Translations under genes and position numbers: made by a program
Notes under the pieces: generated by a model
The model's database searches: none
Seen by the model: the letters and a program-made list of their open reading frames with translations, nothing else
What the model was told of the DNA's origin: nothing
NCBI GenBank assembly: GCA_014859095.1
Contig: JACUUV010000018.1
Span: 1-52,468, forward strand
DNA from: Clostridia bacterium
GTDB lineage: Bacteria; Bacillota; Clostridia; Peptostreptococcales; Acidaminobacteraceae
Direction of reading: 5' to 3'
Length of the DNA: 52,468 nucleotides
Part shown: in pieces, positions 7,804-16,340 of the stretch
How the letters are laid out: each line of letters starts with the position of its first letter
How positions within the stretch are numbered: the stretch's first letter is position 1

Positions 7804-7848
7804 ACTTTCGGGTATCTAGCAACTAATACAACTACAGGAGGCGATCTT

Positions 7849-8631
7849 ATGAGAATTATTGTGGCTTTTACTTTCGTGCTCATGATTATGATGAATGCAC
7901 TTGCGAATATCCTGCCGATCAACGGGGTCGGGACAGGACAGGTTTCTGATGCCTATGGCAATTTGTTCGCTCCCGCAGGGATTACCTTTGCAATCTGGGG
8001 TGTGATTTATTTGCTTCTAGGAGTATTTACGGTCTATCAATTCAAGAAAGATAGCAAAGATTCCAGCCGAGAAGCGGCGCTGATACAGATCAGACTTTGG
8101 TTTGCCGCTTCATCAGTGGCCAACACGCTTTGGATTCTGGCTTGGCATTACGACTTCATAGGCGTGTCGCTTGCGCTTATGGTTTTTATTTTGGCATCGC
8201 TGATTCGAATTGCGCTAGTCATTCGAAACGCCGATTTCAAAGGAAAAGATCTGCTCGCGATCAAAGTGCCATTTGGAGTTTATTTCGGATGGATCACCGT
8301 TGCGACCATTGCCAATGTGACCACGTATCTCGTGAGCATCGGCTGGGATGCTTTTGGAGTTCAGGAGGACATTTGGACTGCTGGGATCATACTTGTTGGG
8401 CTGGCCATCGGTGTGCGTGCAACGACCTGGTTCAAGGATGTGCCTTATGGTCTTGTGATCATATGGGCGTATCTCGGAATACTCCTCAAACATATGTCGG
8501 AAGACGGATTCGCTGGGCAGTACATGCGTGTTGTTCTTGTGACGCTTTTTGCACTTTTGATCATGGCGGTATTCATTTACAAAGTTATTTACGATACACA
8601 TCACAAAAGTATATTACGTGGCACGAAATGA
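7849..8631 (+). CDS. TspO/MBR family-related membrane protein
   Basis: The start is the ATG at 7849 after AGGAGGCGATCTT; an ORF extends further upstream only through the pyrimidine repeat. The 260-residue protein is almost wholly hydrophobic with about seven or eight membrane segments. The segment FAPAGITFAIWGVIYLLL (about residues 41-58) matches the P-x-G-x-x-F-x-x-W motif of TspO/MBR (translocator protein, tryptophan-rich sensory protein). It belongs to the longer bacterial relatives, about 260 residues against about 160 for classic TspO. Family members bind tetrapyrroles or sterols; the ligand here is unknown. Confidence 0.75.
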   Translation: MRIIVAFTFVLMIMMNALANILPINGVGTGQVSDAYGNLFAPAGITFAIWGVIYLLLGVFTVYQFKKDSKDSSREAALIQIRLWFAASSVANTLWILAWHYDFIGVSLALMVFILASLIRIALVIRNADFKGKDLLAIKVPFGVYFGWITVATIANVTTYLVSIGWDAFGVQEDIWTAGIILVGLAIGVRATTWFKDVPYGLVIIWAYLGILLKHMSEDGFAGQYMRVVLVTLFALLIMAVFIYKVIYDTHHKSILRGTK

Positions 8632-8651
8632 TGGTATAATATCTCGAGATA
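8632..8651 (+). promoter_or_regulatory. Extended -10 promoter with a palindrome
   Basis: TGG-TATAAT (8632-8640) is an extended -10 box overlapping the end of the upstream gene. The perfect palindrome TATCTCGAGATA (8640-8651) follows at once, where a repressor would block initiation. It drives the EamA gene. Confidence 0.5.
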
Positions 8652-8676
8652 AGTCACATATTTTGAGAGGACAACC

Positions 8677-9579
8677 ATGGGTATTTTGGGCAATTATGTT
8701 GGCGAGATAGCAGCACTCGCGACGGCACTATGCTGGGCGGTGACTGCGACATCGTTTGAGGACGCCGGCAAAAAAATCGGCTCTATGAATTTGAATTTGA
8801 TGCGTCTCCTGCTGGGGATGGTTTTCTTATCGGTTTTCACTTTGTTGACACGGGGGTATTTGCTCCCTACGGATGCTTCCGCGTCAGGATGGTTTTGGCT
8901 ATTGATGTCTGGATTCGTTGGAATCGTCATAGGAGATTTGCTCCTGTTCGAGGCGTTTGTAAGAATTGGATCCAGGATTTCAATGCTGATCTACGCCAGC
9001 GTTCCGCCACTGAGTGGAATCATGGCGTATATTTTCCTTGGCGAGGCTATGACGCTGCTCCAGATTATTGGTATGATGGTGACACTTACGGGGATCGCTT
9101 CGGTGATTTTGGTAAAAAACAAGGACAGTAAAAAAATGAGCTTTTCTCATCCGGTATCCGGGATTTTACTCGCTTTCGGCGGAGCGTTCGGACAGGCTGC
9201 GGGTTACATCATCGGCAAGTTCGGCATGGCGGATTATGATGCGTTTTCATCGACTCAGATTCGACTCATTGCGGGCATCATCGGATTTGCGATTTTGTTT
9301 ACAATCCGTGGCCATTGGCCGAAATTTAAATCGGCATTCAAACGCAAAGATGCGTTATTATCGCTCAGTCTCGGTTCTTTTTTCGGACCGTTTCTCGGGA
9401 TTTCATTATCACTTTACGCGGTACAGAGAATCAACCCTGGCGTGGCTTCGACACTGACTTCGATCACACCGATTCTCCTCATACCATATGCCTATTTCTT
9501 CAAAAAAGAGCATGTGTATTTCAAAGAAATCATGGGGACTTTGCTCGCTTTATCGGGGATTGCGATCATGTTCATGTAA
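8677..9579 (+). CDS. EamA/DMT superfamily transporter
   Basis: The 300-residue protein has ten predicted membrane segments in two repeated halves (about 8-145 and 155-300), each an EamA domain of the drug/metabolite transporter superfamily. Family members export or import amino acids, nucleobases and other small metabolites; the substrate is not predictable. GAGAGGACAACC precedes ATG, and the gene has its own extended -10 promoter, so it is monocistronic. A strong terminator follows. Confidence 0.85.
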   Translation: MGILGNYVGEIAALATALCWAVTATSFEDAGKKIGSMNLNLMRLLLGMVFLSVFTLLTRGYLLPTDASASGWFWLLMSGFVGIVIGDLLLFEAFVRIGSRISMLIYASVPPLSGIMAYIFLGEAMTLLQIIGMMVTLTGIASVILVKNKDSKKMSFSHPVSGILLAFGGAFGQAAGYIIGKFGMADYDAFSSTQIRLIAGIIGFAILFTIRGHWPKFKSAFKRKDALLSLSLGSFFGPFLGISLSLYAVQRINPGVASTLTSITPILLIPYAYFFKKEHVYFKEIMGTLLALSGIAIMFM

Positions 9580-9596
9580 GTATAGGTATATTATGT

Positions 9597-9636
9597 CAAA
9601 AAAGCTGACACACACAAATGTGACAGCTTTTTTTCT
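9597..9636. terminator. Bidirectional terminator
   Basis: AAAAAAGCTG and CAGCTTTTTTT, with inner CAC/GTG pairing, form a stem with A run before and T run after. It separates the convergent EamA and diguanylate cyclase genes. Confidence 0.75.
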
Positions 9637-9644
9637 TTAAAGTT

Positions 9645-9693
9645 ACCGCCGTTTGCGTACCAGGTACGCAAACGGCGGTATGCAAACGGCGGT
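9645..9693. repeat. Perfect 17-bp inverted repeat plus third partial copy
   Basis: ACCGCCGTTTGCGTACC (9645-9661) faces its exact complement (9663-9679) across one base; a further copy of the arm (GCAAACGGCGGT) follows at 9682-9693. It is GC-rich against its surroundings and carries a GGTAC core like the other dispersed repeats. Confidence 0.7.
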
Positions 9694-9725
9694 ACACCAG
9701 CGGCGAGAAGGGATCTCTGTGAATT

Positions 9726-11498
9726 CTATACGATACAATTTCTTCCTGCGAGTTTCGCTTTGTATAAATTGTCATCTGCAACTGCTATGGTTGATTCGAC
9801 ACTGTCATCCTTCACAGCAGCGATTCCTGCAGAGATTGTCACCTTGATTTCGGATTCACCTGTGGTTAGATCTTCGACACTGGTTCGGCAGCGTTCAATG
9901 ATGTGGTGGGCATCATCGATGGATGTTTGTGGCATAACGATCAGGAATTCCTCTCCACCATATCGTCCTACAATATCCGCCTCTCTTACCCAAGCTTTAA
10001 GTGTTTGCGCTACAGCGATCAAGACATTGTCCCCTTCAAGATGACCATAGGTGTCATTGACATTTTTGAAATAGTCGATATCGATAATGGCTACTGATAG
10101 ATCATTTTTATATCTTTTATAGACCGACATCTCGTGTTCAAAAAGTCTTAAAAGCTCTCTTCTGTTGATCAAACTCGTAAGCAAATCTGTGGTAGCGATC
10201 TGTTCGAGTTCTAGAGTTCTCTCCTTCACTTTGAGTTCCAGATTTTTATTTAAATCCTCCAACTCCTCGTTTTTTTGATGGATGGTCTGAACCATTGTCG
10301 ATAGAGTGGTGGACATGTCATTGAACGAATGGATCAGTTTGCCGATGGCATCGGTTCTTTGGACAGTGATCTGTTGTCCAAACTTTCCTTTCGAGAGGAC
10401 ATCTATTTCACTTGCAATTCTTCCGAGGGGTTTACTGATCCATCTTACAAATAGGCACAATACCACAATCAGAAGAATCAAGGAAATCACAAAGGTTTCC
10501 TTAAGCTGGCCCGATAAAACGTTGAGACCGGCTGAATAATCACTTTCTGGAATTGCAATTCCTAGATACCATGACTTTTCATCATTGATCAGATATCTAT
10601 AGACTCCCAGATAATAATCCGTATTATCGATACTTTGTCGATTCAGCCATTCACCTGGCTGGATGTTCTCGAAAAGCGTCTTAAACATAACGTCTTCCGA
10701 ATTGGACGGTGTTTTTCTTATTTGAACGCCATCCTCCATCAAAAAAGGATATTCTGTACCGGTATCCACAATGAGATTTCCATCGGATTCAAACAAATAT
10801 AATCGTGTATTTTCGCTTACCGGCAATGTTTTGAAGGTGGTCGTGATTTCATCGAGCAAAATGTCAGCACCAAAAACACCTAATTTGTTCCCCGAGTCAT
10901 CAAAATACGGAAATGATGTGCTGACAGCAAGCACTGGATCTTGACTCCCTCCGTAGACATCCGTCCAGTAGACTTCACCCAATTGGTCCGCCTGAGTATA
11001 CCAATCCTTTGAATGCACATCAAAGTCTTCAACTGTTCTCAATAGGACGAGCTCTCCCTCGTCGTCCGTTGTATGTACAAGAAATGGTCCTTTTTTCATA
11101 TCAAGGGTAAAGGACAATCTGGTTTCGTTGCCACTAAGACCTGAAGACGTGATTCCACCGGCCTCATTCGCATAATAGGCAAAATCTATGTTTGAATTCG
11201 TTTTGGACTGCTCCAAAAAATATTGCCCCAACTCAAGTGGAGCATTTAAATCTATAAGACCGTTCTCAGCCAGAGCCGCATTGAATTTATTGACAGCTAC
11301 TGCTTCTGCCAAATACTTGTCCAGCACATTGAACAGTTCAATTTTGTTGTTGTGTTGAAGCTCGTTCACAGTACTATCCAGAACATTATATCCATAATCA
11401 ATTGATCTCGAATACACAGAAATCGAGGTGATGATGATAATGATTGTAATTGGGAAAACCAAAGCTTGCCAGATCTCTAAATTGCGAAAAAATCTCAT
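9726..11498 (-). CDS. Membrane diguanylate cyclase (dCache-HAMP-GGDEF)
   Basis: The 590-residue protein has an N-terminal membrane segment (about 12-32), a periplasmic-type double Cache sensor (about 35-330, with the DVYGGSQDPVLAVSTSFPY strand set), a second membrane segment (about 335-355), a HAMP domain (RWISKPLGRI...), a coiled coil (about 415-440) and a GGDEF domain (about 440-590). The active-site motif is GGEEF in VGRYGGEEFLIV, so it should make cyclic di-GMP from two GTP. The inhibitory site RxxD is present as READ five residues before. Cache domains usually bind small organic ligands. It is monocistronic and convergent with the EamA gene. Confidence 0.92.
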   Translation of the reverse strand: MRFFRNLEIWQALVFPITIIIIITSISVYSRSIDYGYNVLDSTVNELQHNNKIELFNVLDKYLAEAVAVNKFNAALAENGLIDLNAPLELGQYFLEQSKTNSNIDFAYYANEAGGITSSGLSGNETRLSFTLDMKKGPFLVHTTDDEGELVLLRTVEDFDVHSKDWYTQADQLGEVYWTDVYGGSQDPVLAVSTSFPYFDDSGNKLGVFGADILLDEITTTFKTLPVSENTRLYLFESDGNLIVDTGTEYPFLMEDGVQIRKTPSNSEDVMFKTLFENIQPGEWLNRQSIDNTDYYLGVYRYLINDEKSWYLGIAIPESDYSAGLNVLSGQLKETFVISLILLIVVLCLFVRWISKPLGRIASEIDVLSKGKFGQQITVQRTDAIGKLIHSFNDMSTTLSTMVQTIHQKNEELEDLNKNLELKVKERTLELEQIATTDLLTSLINRRELLRLFEHEMSVYKRYKNDLSVAIIDIDYFKNVNDTYGHLEGDNVLIAVAQTLKAWVREADIVGRYGGEEFLIVMPQTSIDDAHHIIERCRTSVEDLTTGESEIKVTISAGIAAVKDDSVESTIAVADDNLYKAKLAGRNCIV

Positions 11499-11581
11499 TT
11501 GTATGCCTCCCGAGTTTAAGAATTTGTATATCTTTCATTCTATCATTTTATGCTGTTCACCTTCAAGGAAATTAAATGAAT

Positions 11582-11613
11582 AAAGGGACGATTCGGTTTT
11601 GAATCGTCCCTTT
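11582..11613 (-). terminator. Terminator of the sigma/DUF4367 operon
   Basis: AAAGGGACGATTC (11582-11596 region) pairs with GAATCGTCCCTTT (to 11613). The minus-strand tail is TTTATTCATTT. Confidence 0.7.
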
Positions 11614-11621
11614 CACTTTTG

Positions 11622-12374
11622 CTATTCAGTTCCCACACTTTCTGCGACTTTCAGAATCGTAGCGACATCTTCCTCACCATGGACGACATAACTGTACTGA
11701 GCATCGTGCCAATAGACAATGACAAGTCCCTGATTGTCGATCAGGATACCCTCGTTGCCATTGATGGTGATGTCAGAGACGGTGCCACCCTCAGAGTTGA
11801 GCTGATAGTCAGCATCGACGCTGGATCTGCTGAAGACGATGGTCTTGCCGTCTGCATTCATAAACTCAATGATCTTGATTGTCCCAAATTCACGGACTTC
11901 ACCAAAGTCGTACCCTTCTGGGATATAAGTCGGATATTGCTCATTTTGCCATTCTTGCGGTGTGGCAGTGATTCCCATGGTCGGCGGGTCGCTATCGACT
12001 GATACCGCAGTGAACCGTTCTTTGGTTTCAACCACCAGATTGAGCAATCGGACGCGAAATGCATCTGAACTCATGGTCGCAGTGAATGTAATGAGTCCAA
12101 TGAGGACCGATGCCACCAAAACGCGTTTTATCAACATCACTACTTTTGTCTTTCTTGAGAACCTGCGCTGATTGCTTATGTAATTGTCGTGAAAAGTCGT
12201 GAACCACTTGCCAAGGGTTTCTGGAATTTCAACGCCATCATTCGCTTTAAGCAACAGATCGGTCTCATCACAGATGTTCTCCACGTGTTCGTAGGCGATG
12301 TTGTAAAGGAATATGTCCTTGAGCTTGTTCTCATGTTCGATTTTCGCATGTGTTTTATGATTCAAATCCATCAC
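11622..12374 (-). CDS. DUF4367-type membrane protein, probable anti-sigma partner
   Basis: The 250-residue protein has a cytoplasmic N-terminal part (1-80), one membrane segment (about 85-103) and an external C-terminal domain. The PTYIPEGYDFGEV...ITINGNEGILI strands of that domain resemble DUF4367/DUF4179-type outputs found beside ECF sigma factors. It overlaps the sigma gene by four bases (ATGA), so the two are coupled. By position it is the likely anti-sigma factor, holding the sigma factor at the membrane. It has no classical zinc-binding anti-sigma motif (HxxxCxxC), so the role rests on context. Confidence 0.65.
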   Translation of the reverse strand: MMDLNHKTHAKIEHENKLKDIFLYNIAYEHVENICDETDLLLKANDGVEIPETLGKWFTTFHDNYISNQRRFSRKTKVVMLIKRVLVASVLIGLITFTATMSSDAFRVRLLNLVVETKERFTAVSVDSDPPTMGITATPQEWQNEQYPTYIPEGYDFGEVREFGTIKIIEFMNADGKTIVFSRSSVDADYQLNSEGGTVSDITINGNEGILIDNQGLVIVYWHDAQYSYVVHGEEDVATILKVAESVGTE

Positions 12375-12937
12375 TCCCCAACTGTTTCAGTTTCCATTTT
12401 TTCCAAAATATTTTTGATGGCCTTCAAGGCGCGATGCAAAGTCACGTTCACATGATTTGACGTCATGCCAAGCACCTCCGATATTTCTGACGTGGACAGC
12501 TGATGGTAATACTTTAACGTGAGGATATCGGCATAGGGTCTGTGAAGGTTGTCAAGCGCTGTTGCGAGTGTCTTTCCGAGTTCGAGTTTTAAAATGTAGG
12601 AATCCAGACCATCCAGATCAAAGGCTCCTGAGGTTTCATCCACTTCTTGGTCCGGTGTGAGATGAATGGTCTTTTTCTTAAGTTTTATGGCGTCCAAACT
12701 GAGGTGTCTTACTGTTATAACGATGTATGCCCTCGATTTGTTACAGTGCAGATCGGAAATTTTATCGAGATTTCGAGTAAGCTTGATGATGGCGCTTTGA
12801 ACGACATCCTCAGCGTCGTGATGATCTTTGAGTATGGAGTAGGCGGTGATGTACATATCTCTATGGTAGAGATTGTAAAGGGTTTCAAGCCGATCTCTTT
12901 TTTCGGGATCTGTGATGTATGTCAATAATAGGATCAT
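12371..12937 (-). CDS. ECF-type RNA polymerase sigma factor
   Basis: The 188-residue protein has sigma region 2 (about residues 20-95: LYHRDMYITAYSILKDHHDA, EDVVQSAIIKL) and region 4 (about 125-180: the NLHRPYADILTLKYYHQLST helices, then SEISEVLGMTSNHVNVTLHR as helix-turn-helix). The size and the absence of regions 1 and 3 mark it as group 4 (ECF). It directs transcription of a small regulon, probably including itself. Its partner is the next gene. No clear ECF-type -35 (GGAAC) was seen upstream. Confidence 0.9.
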   Translation of the reverse strand: MILLLTYITDPEKRDRLETLYNLYHRDMYITAYSILKDHHDAEDVVQSAIIKLTRNLDKISDLHCNKSRAYIVITVRHLSLDAIKLKKKTIHLTPDQEVDETSGAFDLDGLDSYILKLELGKTLATALDNLHRPYADILTLKYYHQLSTSEISEVLGMTSNHVNVTLHRALKAIKNILEKMETETVGE

Positions 12938-13014
12938 TGGAATCTCCTTCGATTGTTATGGAATAATCATATCAAAATTTTCATCAACTGAACACCCGTA
13001 TCCACAAGTGGTCA

Positions 13015-13050
13015 CAAATAAAAAAAAGATCAAATCCTATGGATTTGATC
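13015..13050 (-). terminator. Terminator of the P-loop protein gene
   Basis: GATCAAATCC (13028-13037) faces GGATTTGATC (13041-13050) across TAT. The A run at 13019-13027 on the plus strand gives the T tail on the minus strand. Confidence 0.75.
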
Positions 13051-13073
13051 TCGGGGTGACAAAAGATTCTTTC

Positions 13074-13481
13074 TTACTGCAAAAACTTGGTGAGGCACTC
13101 TGGAATCTCACCGTTGTAGCTCAATGTTATTTCAAAGTACACGTTGTATTTCGTTCCTAGAAGATTGATTTTTTCCAACCATACGCAAATTTCTTCAGTA
13201 GTCATGATATAAAGGTTCAATATGCCGTCGAGATAGATTTTTTCAATGTCATAATTGCTGCCCATGAGACCGTAAAGGAATGCGATGAACTCATTGGATG
13301 AATTCACTGGAAATTCGGATATATTGATGTATCTAATGTCGTGATTCAATTCGAGCAGGCTTTCGTTGGATTCGTTGATAAAAACGATATTGCCTTTCAG
13401 ATTCTTGAGTGCCTCATTTGCATGATCGATTATTTCCTTCGTTTTGCCTTCTCCGGTTTTGCCAATCAATAATTTTGTCAT
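13074..13481 (-). CDS. Small P-loop protein of unknown function
   Basis: The 135-residue protein begins MTKLLIGKTGEGKTKEI, a Walker A motif (GKTGEGKT) right at the N-terminus. A hydrophobic strand with an acidic end follows (EKIYLDGILNLYI, possible Walker B). The ATG at 13481 follows TAGGAGGTATTTG; a TTG one codon upstream is less likely. Short proteins of this kind are sometimes annotated as PilT-like ATPases, but nothing here supports a role in pili. It is monocistronic with its own terminator. Confidence 0.6.
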   Translation of the reverse strand: MTKLLIGKTGEGKTKEIIDHANEALKNLKGNIVFINESNESLLELNHDIRYINISEFPVNSSNEFIAFLYGLMGSNYDIEKIYLDGILNLYIMTTEEICVWLEKINLLGTKYNVYFEITLSYNGEIPECLTKFLQ

Positions 13482-13594
13482 CAAATACCTCCTATAGAAA
13501 TTAGATGCTGTAATATATAGTTCTACATAACTTCTAGATATCCTTTAAAAATGTTTTGAAATTTGTACAATAAATCAATATGATATTGCATAGT

Positions 13595-13957
13595 TCAATA
13601 AATCATCCTGACTATAATGATATACCCGATAAGATTTGCCAGAAACAGCACGCCATAGACAAATTTCATCCCAAGATTGTAAGGATGCCATTTGTGATAT
13701 TTGGGATTGTATTCAAGGTCGCTCTGCGAGCGATCAGGATTATGATACATCATATCGGCACTGACTTTTTGCATACCACGGAAGAAACCGTAAGTATTGA
13801 ATATCGTTCCGACGAAACATACGAGCCAAATCACACCCCAAAAGAAAAAATGTGCTTCATAATCGCTTGTCCTATACCAAAAGAACGCTTGAACAGCTGT
13901 TAAAATCGCAAGTGCTTTCATCGAACCCAAACGGCTCCAGACTCTAGATCCTTTCAC
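13595..13957 (-). CDS. Small membrane protein, unknown
   Basis: The 120-residue protein has three membrane segments (about 14-30, 37-57, 97-117) and a polar loop in the middle (HNPDRSQSDLEYNPKYHKWH). I recognise no family. It starts about 30 bases after the ABC permease stop, on the same strand, so it may be the last gene of that exporter operon. Its start has the site AAGGAGAATGAAGTG-like sequence overlapping ATGAAA. Confidence 0.6.
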   Translation of the reverse strand: MKGSRVWSRLGSMKALAILTAVQAFFWYRTSDYEAHFFFWGVIWLVCFVGTIFNTYGFFRGMQKVSADMMYHNPDRSQSDLEYNPKYHKWHPYNLGMKFVYGVLFLANLIGYIIIVRMIY

Positions 13958-13985
13958 TTCATTCTCCTTACATTCAATGGATAAG

Positions 13986-15584
13986 TTAAATGTTCATATC
14001 AATAAATTTTTGCTTGTATGGACCATAGACCAATTTTCTGCCAAGGACATAAACCGCCAAAAGCACGACAGTGATTATGACGAGGATCCATCTGGAGGAC
14101 AAATCCGGAATGACTTTGAATAGGCCATACCCCAGTCCGCCGAGTACGATTCTTGAAACCAATGAGATCATGATGTTCAAGTTGTTTTTCACCGCAGCAG
14201 TGGGATTGGACCAGTTGAGATAAGGTCTCTCGATGTTGATGATTAGATCGATGGTGGCAAAACATACGATTGCCGCTGCAGCCGCCACGAGTGCCAAAAT
14301 GATATCGATAATGCCAAGTGGCAGTATCCAGAACGTCGCAAGTGCCAGTACCGCCGTTGCAACTCCATTGATCAAAATGGTCGTTTGAATTCTCGCGCTG
14401 ATATTTTCTTCAGCGGAAATCGGAAGCACCCTTGTTTCCCAAAAGGCCTTGCCCTCACGCGTGATGGCCGTAGCGGAAAGGCTGCCTACTATGCTTGGCG
14501 ATACGATGATTCCAATGAAGATGAATATCGCAAATGGTTCAAGCATCGGGTTCCTCAGTGTCTCGAGACTCATGACACCCATTGCGGCATAGATCCCGAA
14601 CATTAGTATTGGTATGAACAGCGTCAATACAGTATTGAGTAAAAACGTGGGATTGTGGACGATAATGCCAAGGTGACGTTTAATCAACAGTATTTTTTTG
14701 GAACTTTGTGTATATTTGATGACGCCTTTTTTTCCAGTGCCGCTTTGCTGGTTGTATTTGAGGAGTGCGTTTTTATAAAGTCGCTTTGCAAACAGCTTCA
14801 GTGTAACCACAAAACCGAGGTTGAGCAGTAAAAACCAAATGGTATCGAGCAGAGAACCTCTGACCATTTTGGTAAGCCATATGCTCGGTGGAAATTTGCT
14901 GCCCACCAGAGAAATCAGGCCATCCTGTTGACTCACCATTTTCTGAAGCGATGCCGGGTCCATCTCCACTCTGGTGAATACGACCTGAATCCCCAAAATC
15001 ACGATGAGAAGGACAATATTGCCGATGATCACCATCATGTTCCTGTTGCTTTTGCCACCAATCACAGCCATAAAGGGCATGATCACCAAGGTCGCAAAAA
15101 TCATTGGAAGCACGGGCAGAAACAATAGCGCGACAAAGCCCATGACCAAGTAGAATAGGTTGAATCCATCTCCAAAAGCATAAAAAGCAACGCTTGTGCC
15201 GAACAACAAGGCACCCATACCGAAGAGATAGACGTACACGGATGCGAGTTTAGAGAACACCACCGTGTCTTCCTTGACCGGCAATGTGGCAATCAAACTA
15301 AGGTCCTTCGAGTAAAAAAATATGGATATGACAAGCGGAATCGCCATAAAAAATGCGAGCATGGTCGCTCCCACATAAACGTATGTGATGATGAGCTCAG
15401 GATATCCAATCATGAGAAAGGTGTCATACAGTTGCTTGATGATCTGAATCACCGGCAACAAAATCAATATAGGCAGAAGAATCATCAATTTCCCCAGGAA
15501 CTTGTTTTTGATGTTCAATTGTTGAGTATACTTGCTGAAAAAATCTTTGAGTTGGATGCGCGTGAGCGCGAGAAGTTTATTCAT
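13986..15584 (-). CDS. ABC-2 type permease, large (about 12 spans)
   Basis: The 532-residue protein has about twelve membrane segments and no large external domain. It fits the putative ABC exporter family (ABC_tran_2-like) whose single long permease contains two fused halves. It overlaps the ATPase gene by eight bases. Substrate unknown. The following 120-residue membrane protein might be an accessory. Confidence 0.8.
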   Translation of the reverse strand: MNKLLALTRIQLKDFFSKYTQQLNIKNKFLGKLMILLPILILLPVIQIIKQLYDTFLMIGYPELIITYVYVGATMLAFFMAIPLVISIFFYSKDLSLIATLPVKEDTVVFSKLASVYVYLFGMGALLFGTSVAFYAFGDGFNLFYLVMGFVALLFLPVLPMIFATLVIMPFMAVIGGKSNRNMMVIIGNIVLLIVILGIQVVFTRVEMDPASLQKMVSQQDGLISLVGSKFPPSIWLTKMVRGSLLDTIWFLLLNLGFVVTLKLFAKRLYKNALLKYNQQSGTGKKGVIKYTQSSKKILLIKRHLGIIVHNPTFLLNTVLTLFIPILMFGIYAAMGVMSLETLRNPMLEPFAIFIFIGIIVSPSIVGSLSATAITREGKAFWETRVLPISAEENISARIQTTILINGVATAVLALATFWILPLGIIDIILALVAAAAAIVCFATIDLIINIERPYLNWSNPTAAVKNNLNIMISLVSRIVLGGLGYGLFKVIPDLSSRWILVIITVVLLAVYVLGRKLVYGPYKQKFIDMNI

Positions 15585-16296
15585 CTTTGGTCATCTCCAG
15601 GAATATTTCTTCGAGGGTGGCGGTGCGGTTGTGCTTGATGGCTTCCAGAGTGTCACAGGCAATGAGTTTGCCTTTGTGGATGATCGCAACGCGGTGGCAA
15701 AGGTTTTCCACGACTTCCAGCACGTGTGATGAAAACAGCACGGTTCCACCTTTTTCACAATGCTCCCTCATGAGGTCCTTCAGAATTTTGTTGGAGTGTG
15801 GATCGAGACCTACGTGCGGCTCGTCGAGGATGAAGATTTTGGGATTTGGGAGCAGTGCCCCGCAGATCATAAGCTTCTGGCGCATACCGTGTGAATACGA
15901 GTTGACGCTTTGAGTGAGAGCGTCATCGATTTGGAAAAGCTTGGTATAGCGTTCGATGCGCTCCTTTCTGTCGGCTATGTTCACTTCGTACATGTCCGAT
16001 ATGAAGTTCAGATAATCGATGCCTTTGACAGCGTCGTAGATCTCAGATTGGTCTGGTACGAATGTGAACTGCTTTTTTGCACTGATGGCATCCGCCTTGA
16101 TGTTATGGCCACCGATGGTGATTTCACCTTCCGTCGGTGAGATGATGCCTGTGATCATTCGAAGTGTGGTGGTCTTTCCAGCACCATTAGGCCCGATGAA
16201 ACCGAATATTTCGCCTTCTAAGATGTCCAGATCCAAATGGTCCACTGCGATTTTATTGCCGCTGAATACTTTGGTGACGCCTTTAAGTTTTAACAT
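15577..16296 (-). CDS. ABC transporter ATP-binding protein
   Basis: The 239-residue ATPase has Walker A GPNGAGKT (about 37-44), a Q-loop (FVPDQSE), the degenerate signature YSHGMRQK in place of LSGGQ, Walker B KIFILDEPHVGLDP and the switch His in FSSHVLEVVE. YSxGMxxK is usual in this ABC-2 exporter subclass. It energises the permease encoded just downstream. Confidence 0.9.
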   Translation of the reverse strand: MLKLKGVTKVFSGNKIAVDHLDLDILEGEIFGFIGPNGAGKTTTLRMITGIISPTEGEITIGGHNIKADAISAKKQFTFVPDQSEIYDAVKGIDYLNFISDMYEVNIADRKERIERYTKLFQIDDALTQSVNSYSHGMRQKLMICGALLPNPKIFILDEPHVGLDPHSNKILKDLMREHCEKGGTVLFSSHVLEVVENLCHRVAIIHKGKLIACDTLEAIKHNRTATLEEIFLEMTKDE

Positions 16297-16340
16297 ATTT
16301 ACACCTCATTAGGCTATTTTTTTATATGCACTGATTTTGC

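Noticed and set aside
8097-8639. 180-codon frame inside the TspO-like gene
   Set aside because: It is rich in Cys and His from a shifted frame of a membrane protein and lacks a ribosome site.
12938-13014. ECF-type autoregulated promoter before the sigma gene
   Set aside because: No GGAAC-like -35 or matching -10 was found; only a weak TATGAT with poor spacing.
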